Source: JBQTII01 sp052388275 (GTDB taxonomy: Bacteria > Actinomycetota > Actinomycetes > Sporichthyales > Sporichthyaceae). Taken from it: DNA of 12,987 bases. The notes beneath the pieces are model-generated. The model ran no database searches and was not told the origin of the DNA. It was given only the letters and a program-made list of their open reading frames with translations. Each line of letters opens with the position of its first letter. Within the stretch, counting starts at the first letter, position 1. The position numbers were made by a program, and so were the translations under genes. This document shows, in pieces, positions 5,744 to 12,497 of the stretch. The stretch lies in assembly GCA_052388275.1 (NCBI GenBank), contig JBQTII010000129.1, positions 1-12,987 of the forward strand, in the 5' to 3' direction.

Positions 5744-6927
5744 TGCAGTCCGCGTTCGCGCAGACTCTCACGGTAGGAACGCACATTGCGGGCGGTCTCG
5801 GTGACCGAATCGCCACCGAACTTCTCCAGCACCGCGTCGGCCAGCACCAGCGCGACCATCGCCTCGGCGACGACCCCGGCCGCCGGGACCGCGCAGGCGT
5901 CGCTGCGCTGAGCGATGGCCGTGGCCGGCTGCAGCGTGCGTACATCGACCGTGGCCAGGGCCTTGGGCACCGTCGAGATCGGCTTCATCGCCGCGCGCAC
6001 CCGCAGCGCCTCCCCCGTGCTCATCCCGCCCTCGGTGCCCCCGGATCGCCCGGAGCGCCGGCGGATCCCCGCTGGCGCCGGGTCCATCTGATCGTGCGCG
6101 GCGCTGCCGCGGCCGGCCGCCAACTCGAACCCGTCCCCCACCTCGACACCCTTGATCGCCTGCACGCCCATCAGCGCGGCGGCCAGGCGGGCGTCCAGGC
6201 GGCGGTCCCAGTGCACGTGCGAACCCAGGCCCGGGGGCAGGCCGTGCACGACGACCTCGACGACCCCGCCGAGGGTGTCCCCGTCCCGCTTGGCCGCGTC
6301 GACCTCGGCGGACATCGCCGCGGCCGCGTCGGCGTCCAGGCCGCGGACCGGGTCGGAGTCGACGAGGTCGCCATCGCCGGGTCCCGGGATGACCCCGGCC
6401 GGTGCGGCGATGGCACCGATGCGCACCACGTGCGAGAGCACGACCGCGCCGGTGCTCTGGGCGAGGAATGCCTTGGCGACGGTTCCGAGGGCAACGCGCG
6501 CGGCGGTCTCGCGGGCGCTGGCGCGCTCCAGCACCGGCCGGGCGTCGTCGAAGCCGTATTTCTGCATGCCGACGAGATCGGCGTGCCCAGGGCGCGGGCG
6601 GGTCAGCGGCGCGTTGCGAGAGATGCCCGCCAACTCCTCCAGGTCAATGGCGTCCGGGGCCATGACCCGGTCCCATTTGGGCCACTCGGTGTTGCCCACG
6701 CGGATCGCGACCGGGCCGCCCATCGTCTGCCCGTGCCGCAGGCCGCCCAGGAACTCCACCTCGTCGGCCTCGAACTTCATCCGGGCACCGCGCCCGTGCC
6801 CCAGGCGCCGCCGAGCCAGCTCGGCCGCGACCTCCTTGGTGGAGGTACGCACCCCGGCCGGCAGACCTTCGAGGATCGCGACCAGCGCAGGTCCGTGGGA
6901 TTCCCCGGCGGTCAGCCAACGCAACAT
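5740..6927 (-). CDS. aroC: Chorismate synthase
   Basis: The enzyme eliminates phosphate from EPSP to make chorismate, the last shared aromatic precursor, using reduced FMN. The protein of 395 residues (M. tuberculosis has 401) starts MLRWLTAGESHGPAL. It contains the FMN/substrate motifs RRRLGHGRGARMKFE (39-53), GLRHGQTMGGPVAI (62-75) and RPRPGHADLVG (110-120), and ARETAARVA. The conserved catalytic histidines are H11 and H115. ATG at 6927 is preferred because MLRWLTAGESHG is the family's standard start; an in-frame GTG at 6948 would add seven residues and neither has a strong Shine-Dalgarno sequence. It is the first gene of the minus-strand aroC-nusB operon and faces the L,D-transpeptidase gene divergently across 182 bases. 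No aroA is present in this window. Confidence 0.97.
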   Translation of the reverse strand: MLRWLTAGESHGPALVAILEGLPAGVRTSTKEVAAELARRRLGHGRGARMKFEADEVEFLGGLRHGQTMGGPVAIRVGNTEWPKWDRVMAPDAIDLEELAGISRNAPLTRPRPGHADLVGMQKYGFDDARPVLERASARETAARVALGTVAKAFLAQSTGAVVLSHVVRIGAIAAPAGVIPGPGDGDLVDSDPVRGLDADAAAAMSAEVDAAKRDGDTLGGVVEVVVHGLPPGLGSHVHWDRRLDARLAAALMGVQAIKGVEVGDGFELAAGRGSAAHDQMDPAPAGIRRRSGRSGGTEGGMSTGEALRVRAAMKPISTVPKALATVDVRTLQPATAIAQRSDACAVPAAGVVAEAMVALVLADAVLEKFGGDSVTETARNVRSYRESLRERGLQ

Positions 6928-7000
6928 GGGATCGATTCTTTCACGCACGGCAGCACTCGCCCGTCGGCGGCGAAGGCCGTCAGGGGTTGATCAAGATCCT

Positions 7001-7036
7001 CCCATTAGTCACTTTCACCACTTTCGACCCATTAGT
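7001..7036. repeat. paired direct repeats in the aroC / transpeptidase divergent promoter region
   Basis: CCCATTAGT occurs at 7001-7009 and 7028-7036, 27 bases apart. Between them CACTTTC occurs twice, at 7010-7016 and 7019-7025. The block lies in the 182-base gap between two divergent genes and could be a regulator-binding site. Next to it are the palindromes TTGATCAA (6987-6994), AGTGG-G-CCACT (7049-7059) and ACTGCAGT (7057-7064). A CATAGT (7046-7051) could be a plus-strand -10. No known consensus is recognised. Confidence 0.45.
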
Positions 7037-7109
7037 GCAGCTAGGCATAGTGGGCCACTGCAGTCACAGGCGCTGCCGCCACGACGCCACGCCAACGATC
7101 GGTGAGCTC

Positions 7110-8333
7110 ATGCCCGTGTGCGAGTCCACGTCCCGCCGCTTGCTCAGTCCCTTCCGGGGCGTCGCCCTGGGCGCCACCCTTGTGCTCGTCCTCGGCGCAG
7201 CCTGTGGGGGTGGGCAGTCCGGGCTCGCCGTCGTCGGCGCCCCGCTCACCCCGCCCGCGGCGCCCCGCGTCCCCATGTCCATCAGCGTGTTCCCGACCAG
7301 CAACGATGCCGAGGTCCCACCGGATTCACCGGTCACGGTGAACGTCGCCGGCGGCGCCCTGGATACCGTCGTGGTGCGCGACGAGGCGGGAGATAAGGTC
7401 CACGGGCGCTACTTGCCGGACCGGACGGGCTGGAGTGCCGCGCAGCGGCTACGCAGCGGTCAGCGTTACACCGTCACGGTGCTGGGACGGTCCCACGCAG
7501 GCATCGCCACCAGCGCTACCTCACGCTTTCGCACGCGCAGCGTCGATGCCGAGCACGTGCTCAGCCCGACGCGCATCTCGCCCCTCAATGGCAGCGTCGT
7601 CGGCGTCGCCCACCCGGTGGTGGTCGGCTTCAACCGCCCGGTCAGCGACCGGGCCGCAGTCCTGGCGGATCTGCACCTGAGCTCGAGTCCGGCAGTATCA
7701 GGTGGCTGGTACTGGATCGATGAGCGGACCGTGCATTTCCGTCCCAAGCGGTTCTGGCCCGCCGGCACCCACGTCCGCCTGCACACCACGCTGGACGGGC
7801 TCGCGGCCGGTGACGGGGTGTGGGGCGGCGGTGATCGCGTCGTGACGTTCGAGATCGGGCGCAAGCAAGTGATCCGGGTCGATGTTCCCCGCCACCGCAT
7901 GCGGGTGATACGCAACAACGAGCTGCTGCGCACACTGCCGGTCTCCACCGGCAAGCCCGGCTGGGAGACCCGCAACGGGATCAAGGTGCTGATGGAGAAG
8001 GTAGCGGGCAAGACCTGGACCAACGAAGCCATCGACGCGCCCGAGGACTACACCCTGCGCTCGAAGTACGCGATGCGCCTGACGAACTCCGGTGAATTCA
8101 TCCACGACGCCCCCTGGAACCTGGGCAACATCGGGCGGGCCGCCGCGAGCCACGGCTGCGTCGGCACCGCCCCGGCCGACATGGCGTGGCTGTTCCGCCG
8201 CAGCCTCGTCGGGGACCCCGTCATCGTCTCCGGTTCCCCGCGCCCTTACACCGAGCTGTGGAATCGGTACCAGGACTGGAACGTGCCCTGGGCCACCTGG
8301 CAGGACGGCAACCTCGACCTGCGCAACGGCTGA
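7110..8333 (+). CDS. L,D-transpeptidase lipoprotein (two Ig-like domains plus YkuD)
   Basis: L,D-transpeptidases form 3-3 cross-links in peptidoglycan outside the membrane. Residues 1-31 are an export signal: arginines at 9, 10 and 16, a hydrophobic stretch GVALGATLVLVLGAA, then Cys32 followed by GGG. This is a lipoprotein site with a less usual Gly at -3. Residues about 55-145 and 150-250 look like two bacterial Ig-like domains (the second has SPLNGSVVGVAHPVVVGFN). YkuD covers about 252-374, with H332 in EFIHDAPW and S347-H348-G-C350 as the catalytic motif. The C-terminal DWNVPWATWQDGN matches the mycobacterial LdtMt2 tail. The 407 residues match LdtMt2-like enzymes. The ATG at 7110 has GGTGAG only 3 bases upstream; GTG at 7116 is a possible alternative. 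The gene runs opposite to the neighbouring aro genes. Confidence 0.93.
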   Translation: MPVCESTSRRLLSPFRGVALGATLVLVLGAACGGGQSGLAVVGAPLTPPAAPRVPMSISVFPTSNDAEVPPDSPVTVNVAGGALDTVVVRDEAGDKVHGRYLPDRTGWSAAQRLRSGQRYTVTVLGRSHAGIATSATSRFRTRSVDAEHVLSPTRISPLNGSVVGVAHPVVVGFNRPVSDRAAVLADLHLSSSPAVSGGWYWIDERTVHFRPKRFWPAGTHVRLHTTLDGLAAGDGVWGGGDRVVTFEIGRKQVIRVDVPRHRMRVIRNNELLRTLPVSTGKPGWETRNGIKVLMEKVAGKTWTNEAIDAPEDYTLRSKYAMRLTNSGEFIHDAPWNLGNIGRAAASHGCVGTAPADMAWLFRRSLVGDPVIVSGSPRPYTELWNRYQDWNVPWATWQDGNLDLRNG

Positions 8334-8375
8334 GCCCGGAACGAGGCAGCGCCTCGCGCGGGCGGGCGCAAGGAT

Positions 8376-8399
8376 GGCGCGAATTGGGGATTCGCCGCC
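8376..8399 (+). terminator. candidate terminator hairpin after the L,D-transpeptidase gene
   Basis: GGCGCGAAT (8376-8384) pairs with ATTCGC (8390-8395) plus GCC (8397-8399), giving 9 bp with one bulged C and a 5-base TGGGG loop. It begins 42 bases after the stop. A smaller hairpin CGAGGC-AGC-GCCTCG sits at 8342-8356. Neither has a U tract. Confidence 0.4.
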
Positions 8400-8419
8400 C
8401 GGGCTCGGCGTCCTAGGTT
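8391..8419 (+). promoter_or_regulatory. weak candidate promoter for the first cysteine-rich gene
   Basis: TAGGTT (8414-8419) fits the TANNNT -10 pattern; 17 bases upstream is a poor -35, TTCGCC (8391-8396). A start near 8425 would precede the GGAAGGA ribosome site at 8433-8439. The -35 overlaps the hairpin above, so both calls may not hold. If real, it would let the paralogous pair be transcribed separately from the transpeptidase gene. Confidence 0.2.
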
Positions 8420-8447
8420 CGGACCGACCGTCGGAAGGACACCAACC

Positions 8448-9203
8448 ATGGACCCCCGCGCGCAGGACCCCCGGCAGCCCATTCCCTACCCGCCGGGTGG
8501 AACCTGGCCACCGCCGACGCCACCGGGATGGGGCCCCTCCCCAGGATGGGCACCGCTACCCGGGGGCCCGCCACCCGGCCCGTCGCGAAGTACCCCGTGG
8601 AAAGCATTCCTCCTCCTCACTCTCGTCGTGGCCGCCTTGCTCATCCCCGGCAATGTCATCGCCGCACTGGACCTCGCCGAAGGCGACGAGGACACCACAC
8701 CCGCGGCCGCGCCCGCACCCCAGCCGCCACCGGGACCGCAGAGCACCGGGCTCACCGACGCCGGCGCGCAATGCCGCTCGGTCGGGGCGTTCCCCGCCGA
8801 CCGCGACGTCGGCAACCCAAACGATGACCTACTGCTCCCGGCCCACTGCGCCGACCCAGCGGCCGTGTACATCGTCTATGACCGCATCGAGGAGTTCATC
8901 GCGCAGTGCCCACCCGGGGACTACACCGAGTACGCCACCTACGCCACCAGCGGCGATGCCCCGCCTTTCGCCGAGTGTCTGGGCTACAACATGCGCGCCG
9001 GCGAGTGCTTCACCGACAGCGAGCGCGGAGCCGTCCGAATCGGCTGTGCGGCGGCACCTGCGGAGCCCAACTCCTTCCGCGTCGTCGCGGTCAGCAAAGG
9101 GACCAGGGCAGCGGTGTGCGAGAAACAGCGGGCCGTGGCGCGCGTCTACTCCCAGCCCGGGCGCGTGATGTGCCTGCGCGCACTGAGCCGAGGCGATCGG
9201 TGA
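8448..9203 (+). CDS. Membrane-anchored protein with duplicated LppU-like four-cysteine module (paralogue 1)
   Basis: I do not know its function. Residues 1-50 are Pro/Gly/Trp-rich (PYPPGGTWPPPTPPGWG) and probably cytoplasmic. One membrane segment, WKAFLLLTLVVAALLIPGNVIAAL, spans 51-74, followed by a Pro/Ala linker (85-100) and an outside domain. The ectodomain has eight cysteines, at 109, 134, 154, 177, 187, 200, 224 and 242, in two groups of four. Each group resembles the LppU/SCO3897 lipoprotein pattern (GxC, then C in a strand, then C, then CL), so the domain looks like a tandem duplication with probably four disulfides. The domain comparison is from memory and moderately sure. GGAAGGA lies 8 bases before the ATG. 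The next gene is its paralogue, with the same cysteine spacing through the sixth cysteine. Confidence 0.85.
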   Translation: MDPRAQDPRQPIPYPPGGTWPPPTPPGWGPSPGWAPLPGGPPPGPSRSTPWKAFLLLTLVVAALLIPGNVIAALDLAEGDEDTTPAAAPAPQPPPGPQSTGLTDAGAQCRSVGAFPADRDVGNPNDDLLLPAHCADPAAVYIVYDRIEEFIAQCPPGDYTEYATYATSGDAPPFAECLGYNMRAGECFTDSERGAVRIGCAAAPAEPNSFRVVAVSKGTRAAVCEKQRAVARVYSQPGRVMCLRALSRGDR

Positions 9204-9255
9204 TGGTGAGGATGACCATGTCGATGACGAAGGGCAGATCGAGGAAGGAGCGAGG

Positions 9256-9897
9256 ATGACGAGCGATGCAGCCTCCGGGCCCGGCGCCCCGGCACCGAAG
9301 CGGTTCCGCACCGCATTCTTCGCGGCTCTGCTCGCCGTGGCACTACTGATCCCCGGCAACGTTCTGGCCGCGGTCGGCCTGTCCGGCGACGAGTTCACGT
9401 ACCAGTACACCGAACTGACGCCGCCTGCGACCACCGGTCTGGACGACGAGGAGGGCACCTGCCGGGAGGTCGGGGAGATCTCCGCCGAGAAGGACAGGGC
9501 CGGGGCTTCCGATGCAGAACTCTTCACCGCCCCCTGCGCCGACCCCGATGCCGTGTACATCGTCTACAAGCGCCTGGAGGGGGACTTCGCCAAGTGCCCC
9601 CGGGGCGACTACATCGAATACTTCAGCGTCGTCACCAGCGGCAGCGCGACCCCGTTCAAGGAGTGCCTGGGCTACAACATGCGCCCCGGCGAATGCTTCA
9701 TCAGCACCCCCAACGGCGTCGTCCGCACGGACTGCAGGCGACCCCACCGGCCCGAGACCCTCATGGTCGTCGCCGTCCACGACGGCACTTCGCCTGCCCC
9801 ATGCCGCAAGAAGAAAGCAGTCGCCTACTTCTACCCCGATTCGGGTCGAGCGGCGCCCGACCCGGGGCGGGTGATGTGCATCAAGGCACTCTCCTGA
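9256..9897 (+). CDS. Membrane-anchored protein with duplicated LppU-like four-cysteine module (paralogue 2)
   Basis: This is a 213-residue paralogue of the preceding gene; the function is not recognised. It lacks the 50-residue proline-rich tail: only 18 residues, including the basic KRFR, precede the membrane segment at 19-40, which shares LLIPGNV and the following Ala residues with paralogue 1. It could instead be a cleaved signal peptide (VLA-AV). The ectodomain cysteines at 69, 94, 114, 137, 147, 160, 183 and 208 have gaps 25, 20, 23, 10, 13, 23, 25; paralogue 1 has 25, 20, 23, 10, 13, 24, 18. Shared blocks include CADPxAVYIVY, ECLGYNMR and PGRVMC. Residues 184-187 are basic (RKKK). The ATG has AAGGAG about 5 bases upstream. 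The 52 bases after paralogue 1 contain no other gene, so the two are probably cotranscribed. It converges on aroE with a 40-base gap. Confidence 0.85.
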   Translation: MTSDAASGPGAPAPKRFRTAFFAALLAVALLIPGNVLAAVGLSGDEFTYQYTELTPPATTGLDDEEGTCREVGEISAEKDRAGASDAELFTAPCADPDAVYIVYKRLEGDFAKCPRGDYIEYFSVVTSGSATPFKECLGYNMRPGECFISTPNGVVRTDCRRPHRPETLMVVAVHDGTSPAPCRKKKAVAYFYPDSGRAAPDPGRVMCIKALS

Positions 9898-9937
9898 CCG
9901 GCACCTGCGCGAAACCGGGCCGGGTCACGGATCGGGC

Positions 9938-10795
9938 TCACGCACGGCCCAGTGCCCGGCGGGCCAGCTCGGCCGCACCGGCGGCGCGCATCTCGGCGAC
10001 CAGGGGCGCGGTGTCCACGGCGAGAGCGGTCATCAGCGCCACCTGAAGGACCGCCTGATGGGTCAACAGATCCAGCCCGCCCAGTACTACCGCGCCAGTG
10101 CCAGACCACGCCGCGGCAAGTTCTGTCGGCCACGGGTCGTAGACGACGTCGAAGAGCGCACCCCGAGCCGGCGGGACTGCAACGGCCAGGTGATCCGCCG
10201 TGCCCTTGGGGGTCGTGGAGACGACGATCGGGGCCCGCAGGCCGTCGCCCGCCTGCGCCCACTCGCGCACGACGAGGATCGCGCCCACGGTGGCCGCGAC
10301 GGCTGCCAGCTCACCTGCTCGTGCCGGGGAGCGGACGTAAGCGGTGATCGTGCCGGTGCAGAGCGGGGCCAGCGCGGCGATAGCGGAGGCCGCGGTCGCT
10401 CCCCCGCCGAGCACCGTCGCGGCGTCGACGCCGGTGATGCCGCGCTCGGCGAGCGCGTTGCACATCCCAGCAATGTCGGTGTTGTCCCCGCGCCGGATCC
10501 CCCCAGGCGCGAAGGTGATCGTGTTGACCGCCGAGACCGCACGCGCGGCGTCGCTGACCTCGTTGCACAGGTCCACCGCGCCCCGCTTGAGCGGCATCGT
10601 CAACGACACCCCGGCCCAGACTCCGGTCCCGCAGGCGCCCCGCGGGGACAGCCCGTCGAGGAAGGGCGCCAGGCCTGCCTCGTCCACCTCGTGCGCGGTG
10701 TAGGTCCAGTCCAGGCCCAAGGCGCGGTAGGCGGCGGCGTGCAGGACCGGGGACAGCGAGTGCGCAATCGGCGAGCCGAGGACCGCAGCGCGCAT
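9938..10795 (-). CDS. aroE: Shikimate dehydrogenase
   Basis: The NADP-dependent enzyme reduces 3-dehydroshikimate to shikimate. The shikimate-binding SLSP lies at 13-16, the catalytic Lys is K70 in SLTMPLKRG, and Asp is D107 in GDNTDIAG. The nucleotide loop VLGGGATAASA spans 128-138, and the C-terminal GGLDLLTHQAVLQ motif is present. The 285-residue length is normal. The usual NVTxPLK reads VSLTMPLK here, with Ser in place of Asn. The ATG is 2 bases after the mltG stop (TGAGGATG), indicating cotranscription and coupling with mltG. In this genome it is separated from the other aro genes by about 3 kb of plus-strand envelope genes, so it belongs to the alaS-ruvX-mltG transcript rather than the aroC operon. 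Confidence 0.95.
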   Translation of the reverse strand: MRAAVLGSPIAHSLSPVLHAAAYRALGLDWTYTAHEVDEAGLAPFLDGLSPRGACGTGVWAGVSLTMPLKRGAVDLCNEVSDAARAVSAVNTITFAPGGIRRGDNTDIAGMCNALAERGITGVDAATVLGGGATAASAIAALAPLCTGTITAYVRSPARAGELAAVAATVGAILVVREWAQAGDGLRAPIVVSTTPKGTADHLAVAVPPARGALFDVVYDPWPTELAAAWSGTGAVVLGGLDLLTHQAVLQVALMTALAVDTAPLVAEMRAAGAAELARRALGRA

Positions 10796-10797
10796 CC

Positions 10798-11979
10798 TCA
10801 GCGCCCGGGATTGGCGCGCAGCCAGGCCCGAAACTCCTCGACGTTGCGGGCGTGCTCGCTCGCGTTCACGCCGTACTTGGTCTCACCGGTGTCCGGGTTC
10901 ACCGCAACGAAGAAGATCCATTCCCCGACCTCGGGGGCCAGGGCCGCCTCGATTGCCGCCGCGCCCGGGGCGCTGATCGGACCCGGCGGGAGACCGGCGA
11001 ACCGGTAGGTGTTGTAGGGCGAGTCCGAAGCGCGTTGCTCCGCCGTCGTGGTCACCGAGGTCGCGCCGCCGGCGGCGTAGTGCACCGTGCTGTCGAACTG
11101 CAATCGCATCTTGCGTTCGAGGCGGTTGTAGATCACCCGCGAGATCTTGGGCATGTCGACGGCCAGCTTGGCCTCGGCCTGGATCAGGCTCGCGACCGTC
11201 AGCACCTCCAGGGGTTTAAGTCCGACCAGCGGGGCACGGGAGACGAGCTCGGTCTCGGCCAGTGCCTGGGTGAAACGGCTCACCATGGCCCGCAGGATGG
11301 ACAGCGCGGTGTCGTCGGGTTCGACGTCGTAGGTCGCCGGGAAGAGCAGGCCCTCCGGGTTGCCTTTCGCAAAGGCCGGCAGACCCAGATCCGGGTTCTT
11401 CAACGCCGACTCGAACTTGGCCTTGGCGATGTTGGTGTCGCGCGAGAGCCTGGTGAGGATCTCGTTGACGGTACGCCCCTCCGGGATCACCACCCGCGCG
11501 AGGATGCGCGAGGCGGGATCGAGCATGAGCGCCAGTGCCGAGGAAGCCGGCATCGTCAACTGCAGCCGGTAGAACCCGGGCTGTAGCGTGGCCGCGCGTG
11601 AGTCCTTGCGGGCGGCCGCGACGAAGGCGCCTTCGGTCTGGATCACCCCGTTCTCGGCCAGGGTCCGTCCGATCGTGCGGATGGAGGACCCCGCGGTGAT
11701 CTGCACGACCTTCTCCCCGGTCGGCGGGCCGTCGAAATCGGCGGTGCCCTCCGTGAGCCGGTCGTAGATCTTGTCCAGACCGAGCGCCGCCGCCCCCCCG
11801 AAGCCGCCCAGGACGATCACCGCAATCAGCACCGCGATCATCGCCTTGCGCCGAGTGCGGCGATGACCCGATCCGCGCCCGCCGCCGGTGGCCGCCTGGG
11901 CCCCCACAGCGACCTCCTCGGGGTCCAGGCCGGCGGTGTCGTCGGCCGGGTCCCCGCGGAAGGGGAGAAACTCACTCAC
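10798..11979 (-). CDS. mltG: MltG endolytic murein transglycosylase
   Basis: MltG cleaves nascent glycan strands at the outer face of the membrane and is thought to terminate their growth. The N-terminal 45 residues are cytoplasmic and end in a basic HRRTRRK. A single membrane helix follows at about 47-67 (MIAVLIAVIVLGGFGGAAALG), then a LysM-like region (90-150) and the YceG catalytic domain. ASLIQAEA at 263-270 aligns with E. coli ASIVEKET; E269 is the probable catalytic Glu. Typical YceG motifs IYNRLERKMRLQFDSTVHY and SPYNTYRFAGLPPGPISAPG are present. GTG at 11979 is chosen because it overlaps the ruvX stop as GTGA; the in-frame ATG at 12027 would add 16 residues inside ruvX. The final length is 393 residues. 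Confidence 0.94.
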   Translation of the reverse strand: MSEFLPFRGDPADDTAGLDPEEVAVGAQAATGGGRGSGHRRTRRKAMIAVLIAVIVLGGFGGAAALGLDKIYDRLTEGTADFDGPPTGEKVVQITAGSSIRTIGRTLAENGVIQTEGAFVAAARKDSRAATLQPGFYRLQLTMPASSALALMLDPASRILARVVIPEGRTVNEILTRLSRDTNIAKAKFESALKNPDLGLPAFAKGNPEGLLFPATYDVEPDDTALSILRAMVSRFTQALAETELVSRAPLVGLKPLEVLTVASLIQAEAKLAVDMPKISRVIYNRLERKMRLQFDSTVHYAAGGATSVTTTAEQRASDSPYNTYRFAGLPPGPISAPGAAAIEAALAPEVGEWIFFVAVNPDTGETKYGVNASEHARNVEEFRAWLRANPGR

Positions 11980-12497
11980 AGTGCACTGTCCTCGTCGGTT
12001 CGCTCGCTGCGCTCGCTCACGAACCAAACGGTAGCCGGACTTGCGCCGGATGCGAGGAGTTCACCGGGCGCCTCGCCGCCCGCGCGTTCGGTATCGAGCG
12101 CGCCCTGCAGGAACACCACCGCCGCGGCCTGGTCGATGACGCCGCGGCCCTTCCTGACCGAGCGCCCGGCGGCCTGCATCCCGCGGGTAGCGCTGACCGT
12201 GCTCAAACGCTCATCAACGAGGCGAATCGGGCGCGGCGCGAGCGCGCGAGCCAGCTCGCCGGCGAAGGCCCGCACGATCGCGGCCGCGGCGCCCTCGGAG
12301 CCCGAGAGCGATCGCGGGAGTCCGACCAGCACCTCCAGGACGTCGTGCTCCGCGGCGAGGGCCGCCAGGCGCGGGAGATCCCCCGCGCCGCGGTGGACGG
12401 TCTCCAGCGGGAACGCGAGGATCCCGGCCGGGTCGCAGGCCGCGACCCCGATCCGCACCGACCCCAGATCGATCGCCAGGCGCACCCCGGGGCGCAT
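11976..12497 (-). CDS. ruvX: RuvX/YqgF, putative pre-16S rRNA nuclease
   Basis: YqgF proteins have an RNase H-like fold and are implicated in maturing the 16S rRNA 5' end. The 173-residue protein shows the three acidic motifs: D10 in LAIDLGSVRIGVA, E96 in LVDERLSTVSA and D122 in VIDQAAAVVFLQGALD. It also has VGLPRSLSGSEG. Its ATG overlaps the alaS stop by one base (TGATG) and its end overlaps the mltG start (GTGA). The last residues, SERSERTDEDSAL, are encoded by a GAGCG-type repeat with flanking inverted ends (11997-12025). The tail is not conserved in the family and may have been added by that repeat. Confidence 0.94.
   Translation of the reverse strand: MRPGVRLAIDLGSVRIGVAACDPAGILAFPLETVHRGAGDLPRLAALAAEHDVLEVLVGLPRSLSGSEGAAAAIVRAFAGELARALAPRPIRLVDERLSTVSATRGMQAAGRSVRKGRGVIDQAAAVVFLQGALDTERAGGEAPGELLASGASPATVWFVSERSERTDEDSAL
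11997..12025. repeat. GAGCG/CGCTC-rich element with inverted ends in the ruvX 3' end
   Basis: GGTTCG (11997-12002) and CGAACC (12020-12025) form inverted ends around a CGCTCGCT-type tandem repeat. Read on the minus strand it is GAGCGAGCGCAGCGAGCGA. Similar GAGCGCAGCGAGCGA runs are frequent near gene ends in actinobacterial genomes, from memory. Here it encodes VSERSERT at the RuvX C-terminus. Confidence 0.45.

Noticed and set aside
2345..6990. Long open frames on the plus strand opposite pepQ, aroB and aroC (up to 488 codons)
   Set aside because: They are antisense to well-conserved genes, have Arg/Gly/His-rich compositions typical of high-GC shadow frames, and show no domain motif or ribosome site.
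6987..7109. A 41-residue N-terminal extension of the L,D-transpeptidase
   Set aside because: It would place the signal peptide in the middle of the protein and read through the divergent promoter repeats. ATG 7110 or GTG 7116 fits better.
9898..9937. A terminator between the convergent paralogue 2 and aroE
   Set aside because: The 40 bases are GC-rich, but I find no stem longer than a few base pairs.
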